A stretch of DNA of 64,000 bases from Rhizobium chutanense. GTDB taxonomy: Bacteria; Pseudomonadota; Alphaproteobacteria; Rhizobiales; Rhizobiaceae. The notes under the pieces were generated by a model. That model was given only the letters and a program-made list of their open reading frames with translations, was not told the DNA's origin and made no database searches. Shown piece by piece: positions 50,223 to 59,060 of the stretch (positions are counted from its first letter, which is position 1; each line of letters begins with the position of its first letter). The position numbers were made by a program, and so were the translations under genes. Location of the stretch: NCBI RefSeq assembly GCF_002531935.1, contig NZ_NWSV01000008.1, forward strand, positions 1 to 64,000, in the 5' to 3' direction.

Positions 50223-51098
50223 ATGACCCAGACGACCTCCCGGCTCCTTGCCACCGCGCTCTCCTCCGCCATACTGATGGGCGCATTCACGGCCGCTCAT
50301 GCCGGCCAGGCAAGTTTCGTCATCGATGCGCAGTCCGGTCAGGTTCTCGAAGCATCCAATCAGGATGAGCTGAACTATCCGGCGTCGCTGACCAAGATGA
50401 TGACGCTCTACCTCGCCTTCGAGGCCCTGCATCAGGGTCGCCTCACCTGGGACCAGAAGCTCACCATGTCGGAAAATGCCGAGAGCAAGGAGCCGTTCAA
50501 ACTCGCGATCGGCGCTGGTCGCCAGGTGACGCTGCGCGAAGCAGTCGAAAGCATCGTCGTCCTGTCCGCCAACGACTCTGCCGTCGCCATCGCCGAACAA
50601 CTCGGCGGCTCAGAACAGGCTTTCGCCACTGTCATGACCGACAAGGCGCGCCAGCTCGGCATGACGAATACGGTCTTCAAGAATCCCTCGGGCCTCCCCG
50701 ATCCGGAGCAGGTCACCTCGGCGCGTGATATGGCAACCCTCGGCGTTTCGCTGATGCGGGACTTTCCCGAGGAGTTCAAACTCTTCTCCATGCGCGGCTT
50801 TCAGTTCCGCGGCATGAAGCTGCGCGGCCACAACAACCTGATGTACCGTTATGACGGCGTCGACGGCATCAAGACCGGCTATACCGATGCATCCGGCTAC
50901 AATGTCGTGACCTCGGCGCTGAAGGACGGCCGCCGCGTCGTCGGCGTCGTCATGGGCGAAAAGACCGCGAGCCTGCGCGACGACAAGATGGCGGGCCTGC
51001 TCGACAGCGCACTGCCGTCGTCCTCGACCGCCACGGCATCGACCACACCAGGCAAACAGCCGGGAGCGACGATGACGGATATGCAGCCGACGAAGTAG
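50223..51098 (+). CDS. D-alanyl-D-alanine carboxypeptidase (PBP5/DacF family)
   Basis: The product is 291 aa from ATG 50223, with a signal peptide (MTQTTSRLLATALSSAILMGAFTAAHA). The active-site motifs are SLTK (S-x-x-K), SAND (S-x-N) and KTG in DGIKTGYTDASGYN. It trims pentapeptide side chains of peptidoglycan in the periplasm. The protein ends soon after the catalytic domain with a Ser/Thr/Pro-rich tail and lacks the PBP5 membrane-binding C-terminal helix, so it may be soluble. The upstream open frame is not part of the gene. Confidence 0.93.
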   Translation: MTQTTSRLLATALSSAILMGAFTAAHAGQASFVIDAQSGQVLEASNQDELNYPASLTKMMTLYLAFEALHQGRLTWDQKLTMSENAESKEPFKLAIGAGRQVTLREAVESIVVLSANDSAVAIAEQLGGSEQAFATVMTDKARQLGMTNTVFKNPSGLPDPEQVTSARDMATLGVSLMRDFPEEFKLFSMRGFQFRGMKLRGHNNLMYRYDGVDGIKTGYTDASGYNVVTSALKDGRRVVGVVMGEKTASLRDDKMAGLLDSALPSSSTATASTTPGKQPGATMTDMQPTK

Positions 51099-51110
51099 GC
51101 TGCTGTCCAG

Positions 51111-51160
51111 AGCGGTTCAGCTTTTAATGGAAGCGCAGAACCGCTCTTGCTTTTTGTTTT
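51111..51160 (+). terminator. Terminator-like inverted repeat after the carboxypeptidase gene
   Basis: agagcggttc ... gaaccgctct pair over about 20 bases, followed by tgctttttgttttt. The arms look like part of the rhizobial palindromic elements but the T run makes it a plausible terminator. Confidence 0.7.
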
Positions 51161-51166
51161 TAAACG

Positions 51167-51213
51167 CAATTCCGGACTGAAAACCGCTTCGCACTTTTCC
51201 TTGAATTGCTCTA
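51167..51213. repeat. Short rhizobial intergenic repeat
   Basis: gcaattccggactgaaaacc ... cttttccttgaattgct is a mosaic-type element whose ends (gcaattcc/gaattgc) are inverted. I recognise it as a sequence found many times in Rhizobium genomes. It fills the gap between two convergent genes. Confidence 0.7.
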
Positions 51214-51214
51214 G

Positions 51215-52468
51215 CTATCTGAAGGCGACTTCCAGGTGCTGCCGGTCCTGCGCAATCACCCTGCAATTCGTCTCGAATCCCTCTCCTTTGATGGCAAGGA
51301 TGAATTCCGAAGGAATGCCTGTCGTATTGGAGACCGAGATGCCGGCGCTCTCCGAGCCGATCGATTTGACGGTGCAGTCGATGGTCGAGCGTCGCTCGTT
51401 GAACAGGATCGAACCCGCCTTCAGCACCCGCCGCCGAGCGCCGATCGCATGATCGGCATGAATCGAGCTCCATGACACGCAGCGATTCCGGCCACCGTGT
51501 TTGGCCTGATACATTGCGGCATCGGCCTGAGCCAGCAGGGCCTCGATGTCCTTGCTGACGATCGAGAGCGCCGAACTTCCCAAGCTCGCCGTCACATGCA
51601 GGACGCCATGATCGCCACGGATCGGCTGCGAGGCGATGGCGGCCCTGAGTTTTTCGGCGACGGCGACAGCCCCTTCCCGATCGACATGCGGCAGGACGAC
51701 GGCAAATTCCTCGCCTCCGATCCGCCCGAACAGATCGCCGGCGCGAAGGGTCGTCTTGCAGATTGACGCAACCGCCTTGAGAACCTCGTCTCCCGCGGCG
51801 TGTCCATGCGTATCGTTCACCCGCTTGAAATGGTCGATGTCGAAGACGATGCAGGACAGGTCATGCTGGTGCCGCAGAGCGAGCGAAATCAGCTGATCGG
51901 CTTCCTGCTTGAAGGCGCGCCGCGTCATCGCCTCGGTCAGGCTGTCGGTGGCGGCCGACTGCATCAGCTCGATGCGGTCCATCGCCGCTCCCGCCAGTTC
52001 TTCCAGAATGCTGAGGTCTCTGGCGCCGAACGATCTTGGCCGGCGGTCAATCGCACAGACCGTTCCGATCATGTGCCCGGCTTTCGTTCGCAGCGGCACG
52101 CCGGCATAGAAGCGGATATGATCCTCGCCCGTCACCGCGGAATGTTTTGAAAAGCGGGCATCCTTGGTGGCATCCTGGACGATAACAGGCTCGTCGCAAT
52201 CCACCACGCAGCGGCAGAACGTATCTTCGAGCGAAACCTCGTCGGCCGACAGGCCGGAGCAGGCCTTGTACCATTGCCGGTGCCCGTCGATCAGCGAGAC
52301 GATGCCGATATCTATGGAAAAAATCTGCTTTATCAGGCGGACGATCCGCTCAAAGCCTTTGTCCCTCGGCGTGTCGAGAATGTCGAGCTGCTGCAGCGCA
52401 GCCAAGCGAGCATTGTCGCGCTGGATCGCTTCCGATGACGACTTTCCGAATACACGTGCGACCACCAT
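51215..52468 (-). CDS. GAF-GGDEF-PilZ protein, diguanylate cyclase
   Basis: The product is 417 aa from ATG 52468. A GAF domain (about 21-168, with LDTPRDKGFERIVRLIKQIF and VPLRTKAGHMIGTVCAID) precedes a GGDEF domain with GGEEF at 251-255, and an inhibitory RxxD site (R242-D245) five residues before it. So it should make c-di-GMP and be feedback-inhibited. The last ~75 residues (345-417, ARRRVLKAGSILFNERRSTIDCTV, VAFR end) resemble PilZ, but the N/D-x-S-x-x-G motif is degenerate (GSESAG). The signal sensed by GAF is unknown. An upstream ATG at 52579 is not supported. Confidence 0.88.
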   Translation of the reverse strand: MVVARVFGKSSSEAIQRDNARLAALQQLDILDTPRDKGFERIVRLIKQIFSIDIGIVSLIDGHRQWYKACSGLSADEVSLEDTFCRCVVDCDEPVIVQDATKDARFSKHSAVTGEDHIRFYAGVPLRTKAGHMIGTVCAIDRRPRSFGARDLSILEELAGAAMDRIELMQSAATDSLTEAMTRRAFKQEADQLISLALRHQHDLSCIVFDIDHFKRVNDTHGHAAGDEVLKAVASICKTTLRAGDLFGRIGGEEFAVVLPHVDREGAVAVAEKLRAAIASQPIRGDHGVLHVTASLGSSALSIVSKDIEALLAQADAAMYQAKHGGRNRCVSWSSIHADHAIGARRRVLKAGSILFNERRSTIDCTVKSIGSESAGISVSNTTGIPSEFILAIKGEGFETNCRVIAQDRQHLEVAFR

Positions 52469-52615
52469 GCAGCATGCCTCCTGACAGCGATAACATGATG
52501 CGTTCCACAAATTCGTGAAGAAATTGAATACGATGGCAGCCCCGATCTCATGGGGCCAAATATTTTTCGGATTCAGCAACCCTTGATGTCGACGCAGCGA
52601 CCGCCAAACGCCATC

Positions 52616-53227
52616 TCAGATTGAGCGCAGCGTCCAGTTGACGATCTCGGCGGCAACCGTGGAGAAGGCGCGGTCGAGGCTCTTGACGAAACCGTCATTG
52701 TCGCCGCCCGCCGGCGCCGTGGCGCGAAACACCTTCTGGGCGCGCACGGAGCCATTGCGGTCGTTTAGGATCTTGGCAGAAATTTCGACCACTGCCTGGT
52801 TGCCGTTGGAAGCATCGATCTCGAAGGAGCGGATATCGGTGACGACCTGATAGTCGATCGCCAGCCCCTGCCCCGGCATGCCGACGCCGCCGAGCTTGCC
52901 GGAGTTCTCGAAAGCTTCCACCAGCTTCGACTGGACCATGCGCGGCAGCTTGTCGCCCCATTGCGCCCGCGACAGATACTGGATTTCCGAAGATGAAACG
53001 CGGATGACGATCTGCTCGCTGTCGAGCGCTCGCAGCGCCGTCGGGCCGGCGATCAGGATTTGGCGGGATTTGGCCGCGGGTCCATCACCGTCGACGGCAG
53101 CGGACAGGTCGTAGGTGTCGTTCTTGGCCGACGTGCCGCACCCGGAAAGGATCAGCGCCGTCAGCGGCAGCGCGATCACCGTTCCCCTGATCCATGAACG
53201 GCGCGACAACAGATGCGATGCGACCAT
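52616..53227 (-). CDS. Mla-type ABC transport auxiliary lipoprotein (PqiC-like)
   Basis: The product is 203 aa. A lipoprotein signal ends in the lipobox LILSGC. The ABC_trans_aux domain follows (ILIAGPTALRALDSEQIVIRVSSSEIQYLSRAQWGDKLPRM, DYQVVTDIRSFEIDASNGNQAVVEISAKI). It is the last gene of the mlaE-mlaF-mlaD operon and starts 17 bp after mlaD. Expected at the outer or inner membrane as a partner of the MCE protein. Confidence 0.9.
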   Translation of the reverse strand: MVASHLLSRRSWIRGTVIALPLTALILSGCGTSAKNDTYDLSAAVDGDGPAAKSRQILIAGPTALRALDSEQIVIRVSSSEIQYLSRAQWGDKLPRMVQSKLVEAFENSGKLGGVGMPGQGLAIDYQVVTDIRSFEIDASNGNQAVVEISAKILNDRNGSVRAQKVFRATAPAGGDNDGFVKSLDRAFSTVAAEIVNWTLRSI

Positions 53228-53244
53228 TAGGCTGACTTCCCCTG

Positions 53245-54615
53245 TTAACGCCGCGTCCGGCCGTCATACTGCTTCACCGTGTCCCCGCCGAAGATCAGGC
53301 GTTGCGGGTTGCGGTCGAAGTTGGTGATCGTATCGTTCAGATTATTCACGGTTCCGCGCATGTCGTTAACGAGCGTCTGTACATCGCGCAGGCCGCCGCT
53401 CGAGAACTTCTGTAGATTATCGGCGATCGGCCCAATGCGCGCATTCAGGTTGTCGGCCACCTTCTTAAACGATTCGAGCGTATCGCGCGCCTCCGTGAAC
53501 AGCGATTGTGTGTTATCGGTTCCGAGCAGCGCGTCGACTTTGATGAGAATGCCGTCGATGCGGGTCGAGGCCGAATTCAGCTTGTTGGTCAGCTGCGAAA
53601 CGTCCTGGATCGTCTGGTCGATGTCTTTCTTGCGAGCCGAAACCGTATCGGCGACATCGCGGATCGAGGCGACGGCGGTGCGCGCATCCTTGGTCGCCTG
53701 CGCGATGTCGTCGACGGAACCCTTCACCTTGGCGGGGTCGATCTGAGCGACGAGCGTGTCGACGCGGTCGAGCGTCGCCTGAGCCTGCTTGCCGAAATCA
53801 TTGAAGGTGGTGGCGGTTTCGTCGAATTTCTGGATCGCCCCCTTCAGATCACCCGAGGCGTCGGCGACGTTGGCGGTGATCTTCTCGGCGTTGGAAACGA
53901 TGTTGTCGATCTTCTTGGCGTCAACAGCCTTGACCAGCGATTCCACCGCTTCAAGCGTCGAATCGACACGGCCGGAGACTGCCTTCACCGTATTGGAGAG
54001 TTCGCCGACGCTTTGCAGGAAGGCGTCGATATTGTCGGAATTCTTGGCCAGCGCATCCGAGAAGGTCTCGGCATTCTTGAACGTCTGCGTCAGCGGCGCG
54101 CGTGAATCCTGGATGAAGCCCTGGAGTTCGCCGACCGCGTCATTGGCGCGGTCGAGGATCTTGTCGGCGGTCGCCAGAAGATTGGTGACACTCGACTGGT
54201 CGGCGACGATGACGGCGCGTTTGCCGTTGTCGATCGCATGCTGGAGGATGCTTTCCTCGCCTTTGCGGCCGCCAGACAATTCGATATAGGCGGCGCCCGT
54301 CAGGCCCTGGATTTCAAGGGCGGCCTTGGTCGAGGGGTAGATCGGCGCATCGGTGCGCACCTGGGTGAAAGCAAGCGAATATTGCGGATCGTCGGCATCG
54401 ATCGACAATGTCTGCACCGAGCCGATCTGGATGCCGTTGAAGCGCACCGGCGAGCCGACGCTGAGGCCATTGGCGGAACCCGGAATGCGTACGATCAGCT
54501 CGGTCATCGGGCCACCGCGGCCATATTCGGCCATCCAGTAGACGAAGCCGAAGGCCGCCGCGATCACCAGCACCGTGAAAAAACCGACAATTGTGTAGTT
54601 GGCTTTGGTTTCCAT
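53245..54615 (-). CDS. MlaD/MCE-domain protein with long coiled-coil tail
   Basis: The product is 456 aa. One N-terminal transmembrane helix (about 7-27), then one MCE domain (about 40-120, with VRIPGSANGLSVGSPVRFNGIQIGSV). Residues about 150-430 are helical and rich in heptads (VDSTLEAVESLVKAVDAKK, STRIDGILIKVDALLG), longer than in E. coli MlaD (183 aa) and more like the tunnel-forming MCE proteins of alphaproteobacteria and actinobacteria. It binds lipid in the periplasm. Confidence 0.93.
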   Translation of the reverse strand: METKANYTIVGFFTVLVIAAAFGFVYWMAEYGRGGPMTELIVRIPGSANGLSVGSPVRFNGIQIGSVQTLSIDADDPQYSLAFTQVRTDAPIYPSTKAALEIQGLTGAAYIELSGGRKGEESILQHAIDNGKRAVIVADQSSVTNLLATADKILDRANDAVGELQGFIQDSRAPLTQTFKNAETFSDALAKNSDNIDAFLQSVGELSNTVKAVSGRVDSTLEAVESLVKAVDAKKIDNIVSNAEKITANVADASGDLKGAIQKFDETATTFNDFGKQAQATLDRVDTLVAQIDPAKVKGSVDDIAQATKDARTAVASIRDVADTVSARKKDIDQTIQDVSQLTNKLNSASTRIDGILIKVDALLGTDNTQSLFTEARDTLESFKKVADNLNARIGPIADNLQKFSSGGLRDVQTLVNDMRGTVNNLNDTITNFDRNPQRLIFGGDTVKQYDGRTRR

Positions 54616-54623
54616 CTATCCGG

Positions 54624-55469
54624 TCACTTCCCACTCACGCCGTGCCGCGCGCCATCATCCTGCGGCACGATCGAGCGCGCCCGCTTACCCTTGAAATAGG
54701 CTTGCACCCACGGATCGTCATAGGCCAGCATGTCGTCGATCGTGCCTTCCACCATTACCCGTTTCTTTCCGAGCACGGCAATACGGTCGCAGACCGAAAA
54801 CAGGCTGTCGAGGTCATGCGTCACCATATAGACAGTCAGCCCTAGGCTATCGCGCAGGTTGGCGATCAGCTCGTCGAATTCGGCAGCACCGATCGGATCG
54901 AGACCCGAGGTCGGTTCGTCCAGGAAGACGAGCTCGGGATCGAGCGCCAGGGCGCGGGCAAGGGCGGCGCGCTTGATCATGCCGCCTGACAGTTCGGACG
55001 GGTATTTGTCGGCGGCATCGGCCGCCAGACCCACCATCCGGATCTTCAGATGCGCCAGTTCGTCCATCAGCGAGCGCGGCAGGTCGAGATATTCGCGCAT
55101 CGGCACCTGGATGTTTTCCTTGACCGTCAGCGACGAAAACAGCGCCCCCTGCTGGAACAGCACGCCGAGCCGCATGTCGAGCGCATTGCGCTGCGGCTCG
55201 TCGAGTTCGTCGAAGTCCTGGCCGAGAATCTTGATCGTGCCGGAGCGGCGCGGCAGGAGCCTCAGCACCGTGCGCATCAGCACCGACTTGCCGGTGCCCG
55301 ACGCGCCGACGAAACCGAGGATCTCGCCGCGGTAGATATTCAGATTGAGATTGTCGAGCACGACCTTGGAGCCGAAGGCGACGGTGACGTCGCGCGCCGA
55401 AAGCACGATGTCCCTGCCCTCGCCGTCTTTCTCGATTTCGTTCGATTGCTCGTCCACGCGGTCCGCCAT
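54624..55469 (-). CDS. MlaF-type ABC transporter ATP-binding protein
   Basis: The product is 281 aa from ATG 55469 (MADRVDEQSN). Walker A GASGTGKS (55-62), signature LSGGM, Walker B LVFLDEPTSGLDP and the H-loop VTHDLDSL are complete. It powers MlaE for phospholipid transport between the membranes. It starts 1 bp after mlaE. An in-frame ATG at 55502 would overlap mlaE and is less likely. Confidence 0.95.
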   Translation of the reverse strand: MADRVDEQSNEIEKDGEGRDIVLSARDVTVAFGSKVVLDNLNLNIYRGEILGFVGASGTGKSVLMRTVLRLLPRRSGTIKILGQDFDELDEPQRNALDMRLGVLFQQGALFSSLTVKENIQVPMREYLDLPRSLMDELAHLKIRMVGLAADAADKYPSELSGGMIKRAALARALALDPELVFLDEPTSGLDPIGAAEFDELIANLRDSLGLTVYMVTHDLDSLFSVCDRIAVLGKKRVMVEGTIDDMLAYDDPWVQAYFKGKRARSIVPQDDGARHGVSGK

Positions 55470-55470
55470 G

Positions 55471-56655
55471 CTAGAAATCGATCGCTGCATAGAACATCGC
55501 AAAAAGCCCGTCCATCAGGATGACGACGAAAATCGCCTTCACCACCGAGGCCGTCACATGCTGGCCGAGCGATTCGGCGCTGCCGCCGACCTTCAGCCCT
55601 TCGACGGCGGCGACGATGCCGATAACAAGCGCCATGAACGGCGCCTTGATCATGCCCGAAAGCACGGTCGACAGCGTCACCGCCTCATGCAGGCGCGACA
55701 GGAAGTTGGCGAAGGTGATGCCGGAATAACCCCAGGCGACGGCGGCCGCACCGGAAAGCGAGGCGAAATTCGCGAGCACCGTCAGAAGCGGCAGCGCGAT
55801 GGTCAGCGCCACCAGTCGCGGGAAAATCAGCACGCCGATCGGGTTGAGCCCCATCACCTTCAGCGCATCGATCTCCTCGCGCATCTTCATCGAGCCGATT
55901 TCGGCGGTGATCGCACTGCCCGAACGGCCGGCGATCATGATCGAGGTCAACAGCACGCCGATTTCGCGCAATTGCAGGATGCCGACGAGATCGACGACGA
56001 AGACCTCGGCCCCGAAATAGCGCAGCTGGAAGGCGCCCTGCTGGGCAATGATCGCCCCGATCAGAAACGACATCAGCAGGATGATCGGAACGGCGCGAAC
56101 GCCCATATGGTCGATCTGGTTGACGATCGAGGCCGGCGAAACGCCGCTGCCGCGACCGAACTTCATCTGCGCCCCGCGCACCGCCGAGCCGAGGATATAC
56201 ATGGAGGCGGCGAAATTGTCCCAGAGGTCATAGGTCATCCTGCCGACAGGCGCGAAAATGCGCGCGACAAGCGAGACCTTCTCCGGCTGCTCCGGCTCGG
56301 GTTTGGCCGGCTCCTCGGAAAACATCGCCAGCATTTCGTCGATATGCGGATTGGTGCCTTCGAAGCGAACCGTCCGTCCAGCCGCCTCTTCTTCCTTCTT
56401 CAGCCGGCACAGCAGCCAGATTCCGGCGGTATCGATGTCCGAAATATCAGAGAGGTCGACCGTCAGGTCGCCGCTCTTCTGATGAAGGAGCTTTTCGAAA
56501 TCACGCAGCACGAGATGGATGTAGGCGCTGCGCCAATTGCCGCGGAGACGCACATGCTGCCCCGAGCCATCGGCATGGTCGTCCACGTCAAGCGAGGCAG
56601 CGTTGCGATTCTCGGCGTTCAAGATACTTATGTCTTTCAAGGCTTGCAGCGACAT
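55471..56655 (-). CDS. MlaE-type permease fused to an N-terminal STAS domain
   Basis: The product is 394 aa. Residues about 30-120 form a STAS-like domain (DLTVDLSDISDIDTAGIWLLCRLKKEEE), comparable to MlaB of E. coli. The MlaE part follows (about 140-394, with GAIIAQQGAFQLRYFG, IAGRSGSAITAEIGSMKMREEIDALKVMG), five to six transmembrane segments. MlaB and MlaE are thus one polypeptide here, as in several alphaproteobacteria. It heads the operon; the promoter is in 56656-56740, shared with the divergent epimerase. Confidence 0.95.
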   Translation of the reverse strand: MSLQALKDISILNAENRNAASLDVDDHADGSGQHVRLRGNWRSAYIHLVLRDFEKLLHQKSGDLTVDLSDISDIDTAGIWLLCRLKKEEEAAGRTVRFEGTNPHIDEMLAMFSEEPAKPEPEQPEKVSLVARIFAPVGRMTYDLWDNFAASMYILGSAVRGAQMKFGRGSGVSPASIVNQIDHMGVRAVPIILLMSFLIGAIIAQQGAFQLRYFGAEVFVVDLVGILQLREIGVLLTSIMIAGRSGSAITAEIGSMKMREEIDALKVMGLNPIGVLIFPRLVALTIALPLLTVLANFASLSGAAAVAWGYSGITFANFLSRLHEAVTLSTVLSGMIKAPFMALVIGIVAAVEGLKVGGSAESLGQHVTASVVKAIFVVILMDGLFAMFYAAIDF

Positions 56656-56740
56656 TGCCGAATCGCGAACGACCGTTCGACGACCGGCGCGTCAATATAC
56701 AGAAGCAAGCTGCAATTTCCATGCTCGCAGGACAGCAATA

Positions 56741-57724
56741 ATGCCGCGCACCCTTGATATCCAGATGATTTCCTTTCCGATTGCCGGGACCTTCACCATC
56801 TCGCGCGGCGCAAAGACCGAGGCCGAGGTGATTGGCTGCACGCTCACCGAAGACGGTGCGCGAGGGCATGGCGAATGCGTGCCCTATCGCCGTTATGGCG
56901 AGACCATGGAGAGCGTTTTCGCCCAGATCGAGGCCGCCCGCCCGCTGATCGAGGCCGGGATCTCGCGCCGCGACCTGCTCTCGACGATGCCGCCGGGCGC
57001 TGCCCGCAACGCCGTCGATTGCGCCCTCTGGGACCTGGAAGCCAAACGCACGGGTGAAAGCGTCGCGGCTCGTCTCGGCCTTGTCGAACTGAAGCCGCTC
57101 ACCACCGCTTACACCATCTCGCTCGGCGAACCCGAGGTGATGGCCGCGCAGGCGCGCGAACATGCCGGCCGCGCGCTGCTCAAGGTCAAGGTCGGAACAG
57201 GCGACGATGAAAGCCGTATCCGCGCCGTTCGCGCCGCCGCACCCGATGCCGCCATCATCCTCGATGCCAATGAAGGCTGGCCGGAAGCGGTGCTGGAACG
57301 TCATCTTCATATCGCCGCACAAGCGGGCGTGGCTCTTGTCGAGCAGCCGCTGCCGGCCGGCCGCGATGGGATGCTCGCCGAAATCCGCCGGCCGCTGCTC
57401 GTCTGCGCCGACGAAAGCGTCCACCATACCGGCGATCTCGCGAGCCTTGCCGACCGTTACGACGCGATCAACATCAAGCTCGACAAGACCGGTGGCCTGA
57501 CGGAAGCGCTGGTGATGAAGGCCGAGGCCGAACGGCTCGGCTTTTCCATCATGATCGGCTGCATGGTCGGCACCTCGCTTGCGATGGCGCCCGCCGTGCT
57601 GCTCGCCCAGAATGCCGATTTCGTCGATCTCGACGGCCCGCTGCTGCTGGCCCGCGACCGCGAGCCCGGCCTGCGTTACGCTGCTTCCCTGGTCTTTCCG
57701 CCCGAAAGCGCGCTCTGGGGCTGA
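56741..57724 (+). CDS. L-Ala-D/L-Glu epimerase (enolase superfamily)
   Basis: The product is 327 aa from ATG 56741 (MPRTLDIQMISFPI). Enolase-superfamily residues are in order: LLKVKVG (catalytic Lys), IILDANEG, LVEQPL, CADES and INIKLDKTGGL. N-PxRRYGET and TTAYTISLG fit dipeptide epimerases that recycle the peptidoglycan peptide L-Ala-D-Glu. It is divergent from the Mla operon and its 3' end overlaps the next MFS gene on the other strand by 49 bp. Confidence 0.88.
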   Translation: MPRTLDIQMISFPIAGTFTISRGAKTEAEVIGCTLTEDGARGHGECVPYRRYGETMESVFAQIEAARPLIEAGISRRDLLSTMPPGAARNAVDCALWDLEAKRTGESVAARLGLVELKPLTTAYTISLGEPEVMAAQAREHAGRALLKVKVGTGDDESRIRAVRAAAPDAAIILDANEGWPEAVLERHLHIAAQAGVALVEQPLPAGRDGMLAEIRRPLLVCADESVHHTGDLASLADRYDAINIKLDKTGGLTEALVMKAEAERLGFSIMIGCMVGTSLAMAPAVLLAQNADFVDLDGPLLLARDREPGLRYAASLVFPPESALWG

Positions 57725-58896
57725 AGGTAATAGGCTGAGATGACAAGGCCGAGGCCGGTAAACGCGACCAGCGCCATGACGTAATAGCTGACGACGCCGA
57801 GCCAGGCATAGAGATAACCCGATGCGAGCGTCATCAGCGCCATCGCCATGCCGACATAGAAGAAATAGGCGCCCTGCGCCGAGGATTCCTGCGTCTCCTG
57901 GACTGTCGCCACGATCCGCCGCTGCACGCCCGTATGCACGAAGGCATAGGTGAAGCCGTGAAAACATTGCAGCAGGAAAAAACCGGCAAAGCCGGTATTC
58001 ATCGGAAAGAGGATCCAGCGGCAGACGCTGACGGCGCAGCCGAAGCGGATCAGCGTCCAGGCGTCGAAGCGCCGGCTGAGACGTTTCGACAGAAAGAACA
58101 CCGTCACTTCCGAAGCGACGCCGGCGCTCCAGAGCAGGCCTACCTCGGTGCCCGATAGGCCGAGATGGTGCCAGTAGATCGACGAAAACGCGTTGAGCAC
58201 CGCATGGCTCGACTGCTGAATGGCAACGCCGATCAGAAGCAGCAGCAGATGCGGTTCACGCAGGCCGCTGCCGGTGGCGGCCGGAATGTCGAGCGGCTGG
58301 CCGCGGCGCCGCGTCGGCCCTATGCGCGGACAGAAGATCGCCATGACCACGGTCATGGTAAAGCCGAACACCATAACATTCAGCACCATCTCGCCGCCCC
58401 ACCGGCTGACCAGCTGGCCGCCGACCAGCGTCGAGACGATGAAGGCGATCGAGCCCCATACGCGCATCGACCCGTAATCGAGCCCCCAGCGGCGCACGCC
58501 CGAGATGACGATCGATTCGACGACCGGCACATAGGGAGCAAAGGTGGCGCCCTGCAGCGCATAGACGATCGTCACCGGCCAGAAACTCGTCGTCCAGAAG
58601 AGCGCGATCGCCGTCAGAAGCGACAGGCTGCCCGACCAGAGCAGCACGTCGGCGCGTTCCTTCAGACGGTCGGCGATCATCGCGACGATAGGCGCGACCA
58701 GCACGCGAACCACCATTGGTACGGCAAGGATAATGCCGATCTCGTGGTCGCTGAAACTGTGGGTTGCGAGCCAGACGGGAAAGAACGGCAGGACGACGCC
58801 GTTGACGAGCAGCGGCGCGCAATAGGAAAGCGCGCTGAGCAGCCGGAAGCGCGGCGGCGCTCCCTCACCTGTCGGAGAATGTTGAGCGGGAATCAT
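57676..58896 (-). CDS. MFS transporter, PPP/HcaT-like
   Basis: The product is 406 aa with about 12 hydrophobic segments. The N-terminal SALSYCAPLLVNGVVLPFFPVWL, the DRLKERADVLLW loop and HHLGLSGTEVGLLWSAGVASEV are typical of the LacY-like PPP group (3-phenylpropionate transporter HcaT, nucleoside transporters). Substrate unknown. Its stop codon lies inside the 3' end of the epimerase gene on the opposite strand. Confidence 0.83.
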   Translation of the reverse strand: MIPAQHSPTGEGAPPRFRLLSALSYCAPLLVNGVVLPFFPVWLATHSFSDHEIGIILAVPMVVRVLVAPIVAMIADRLKERADVLLWSGSLSLLTAIALFWTTSFWPVTIVYALQGATFAPYVPVVESIVISGVRRWGLDYGSMRVWGSIAFIVSTLVGGQLVSRWGGEMVLNVMVFGFTMTVVMAIFCPRIGPTRRRGQPLDIPAATGSGLREPHLLLLLIGVAIQQSSHAVLNAFSSIYWHHLGLSGTEVGLLWSAGVASEVTVFFLSKRLSRRFDAWTLIRFGCAVSVCRWILFPMNTGFAGFFLLQCFHGFTYAFVHTGVQRRIVATVQETQESSAQGAYFFYVGMAMALMTLASGYLYAWLGVVSYYVMALVAFTGLGLVISAYYLQPQSALSGGKTREAA

Positions 58897-59060
58897 CGGG
58901 GGACCTGAAGGAAACTAACCTTGTCCTAACACGGCACCCCGGAGGCGACTATTGCGAGAAATAGCCCTACTGAAACGTTTTAGAAAATAAATAGGGCCTG
59001 TCACCTGAAGGTAACGGCTATATTCCTGAGAACGCGGGCGCCGAGGCGCCGACACGAAAA

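Noticed and set aside
55345-56757. 470-codon plus-strand frame opposite mlaE/mlaF
   Set aside because: Composition of a shadow frame; the Mla operon on the minus strand is complete with tight gene spacing.
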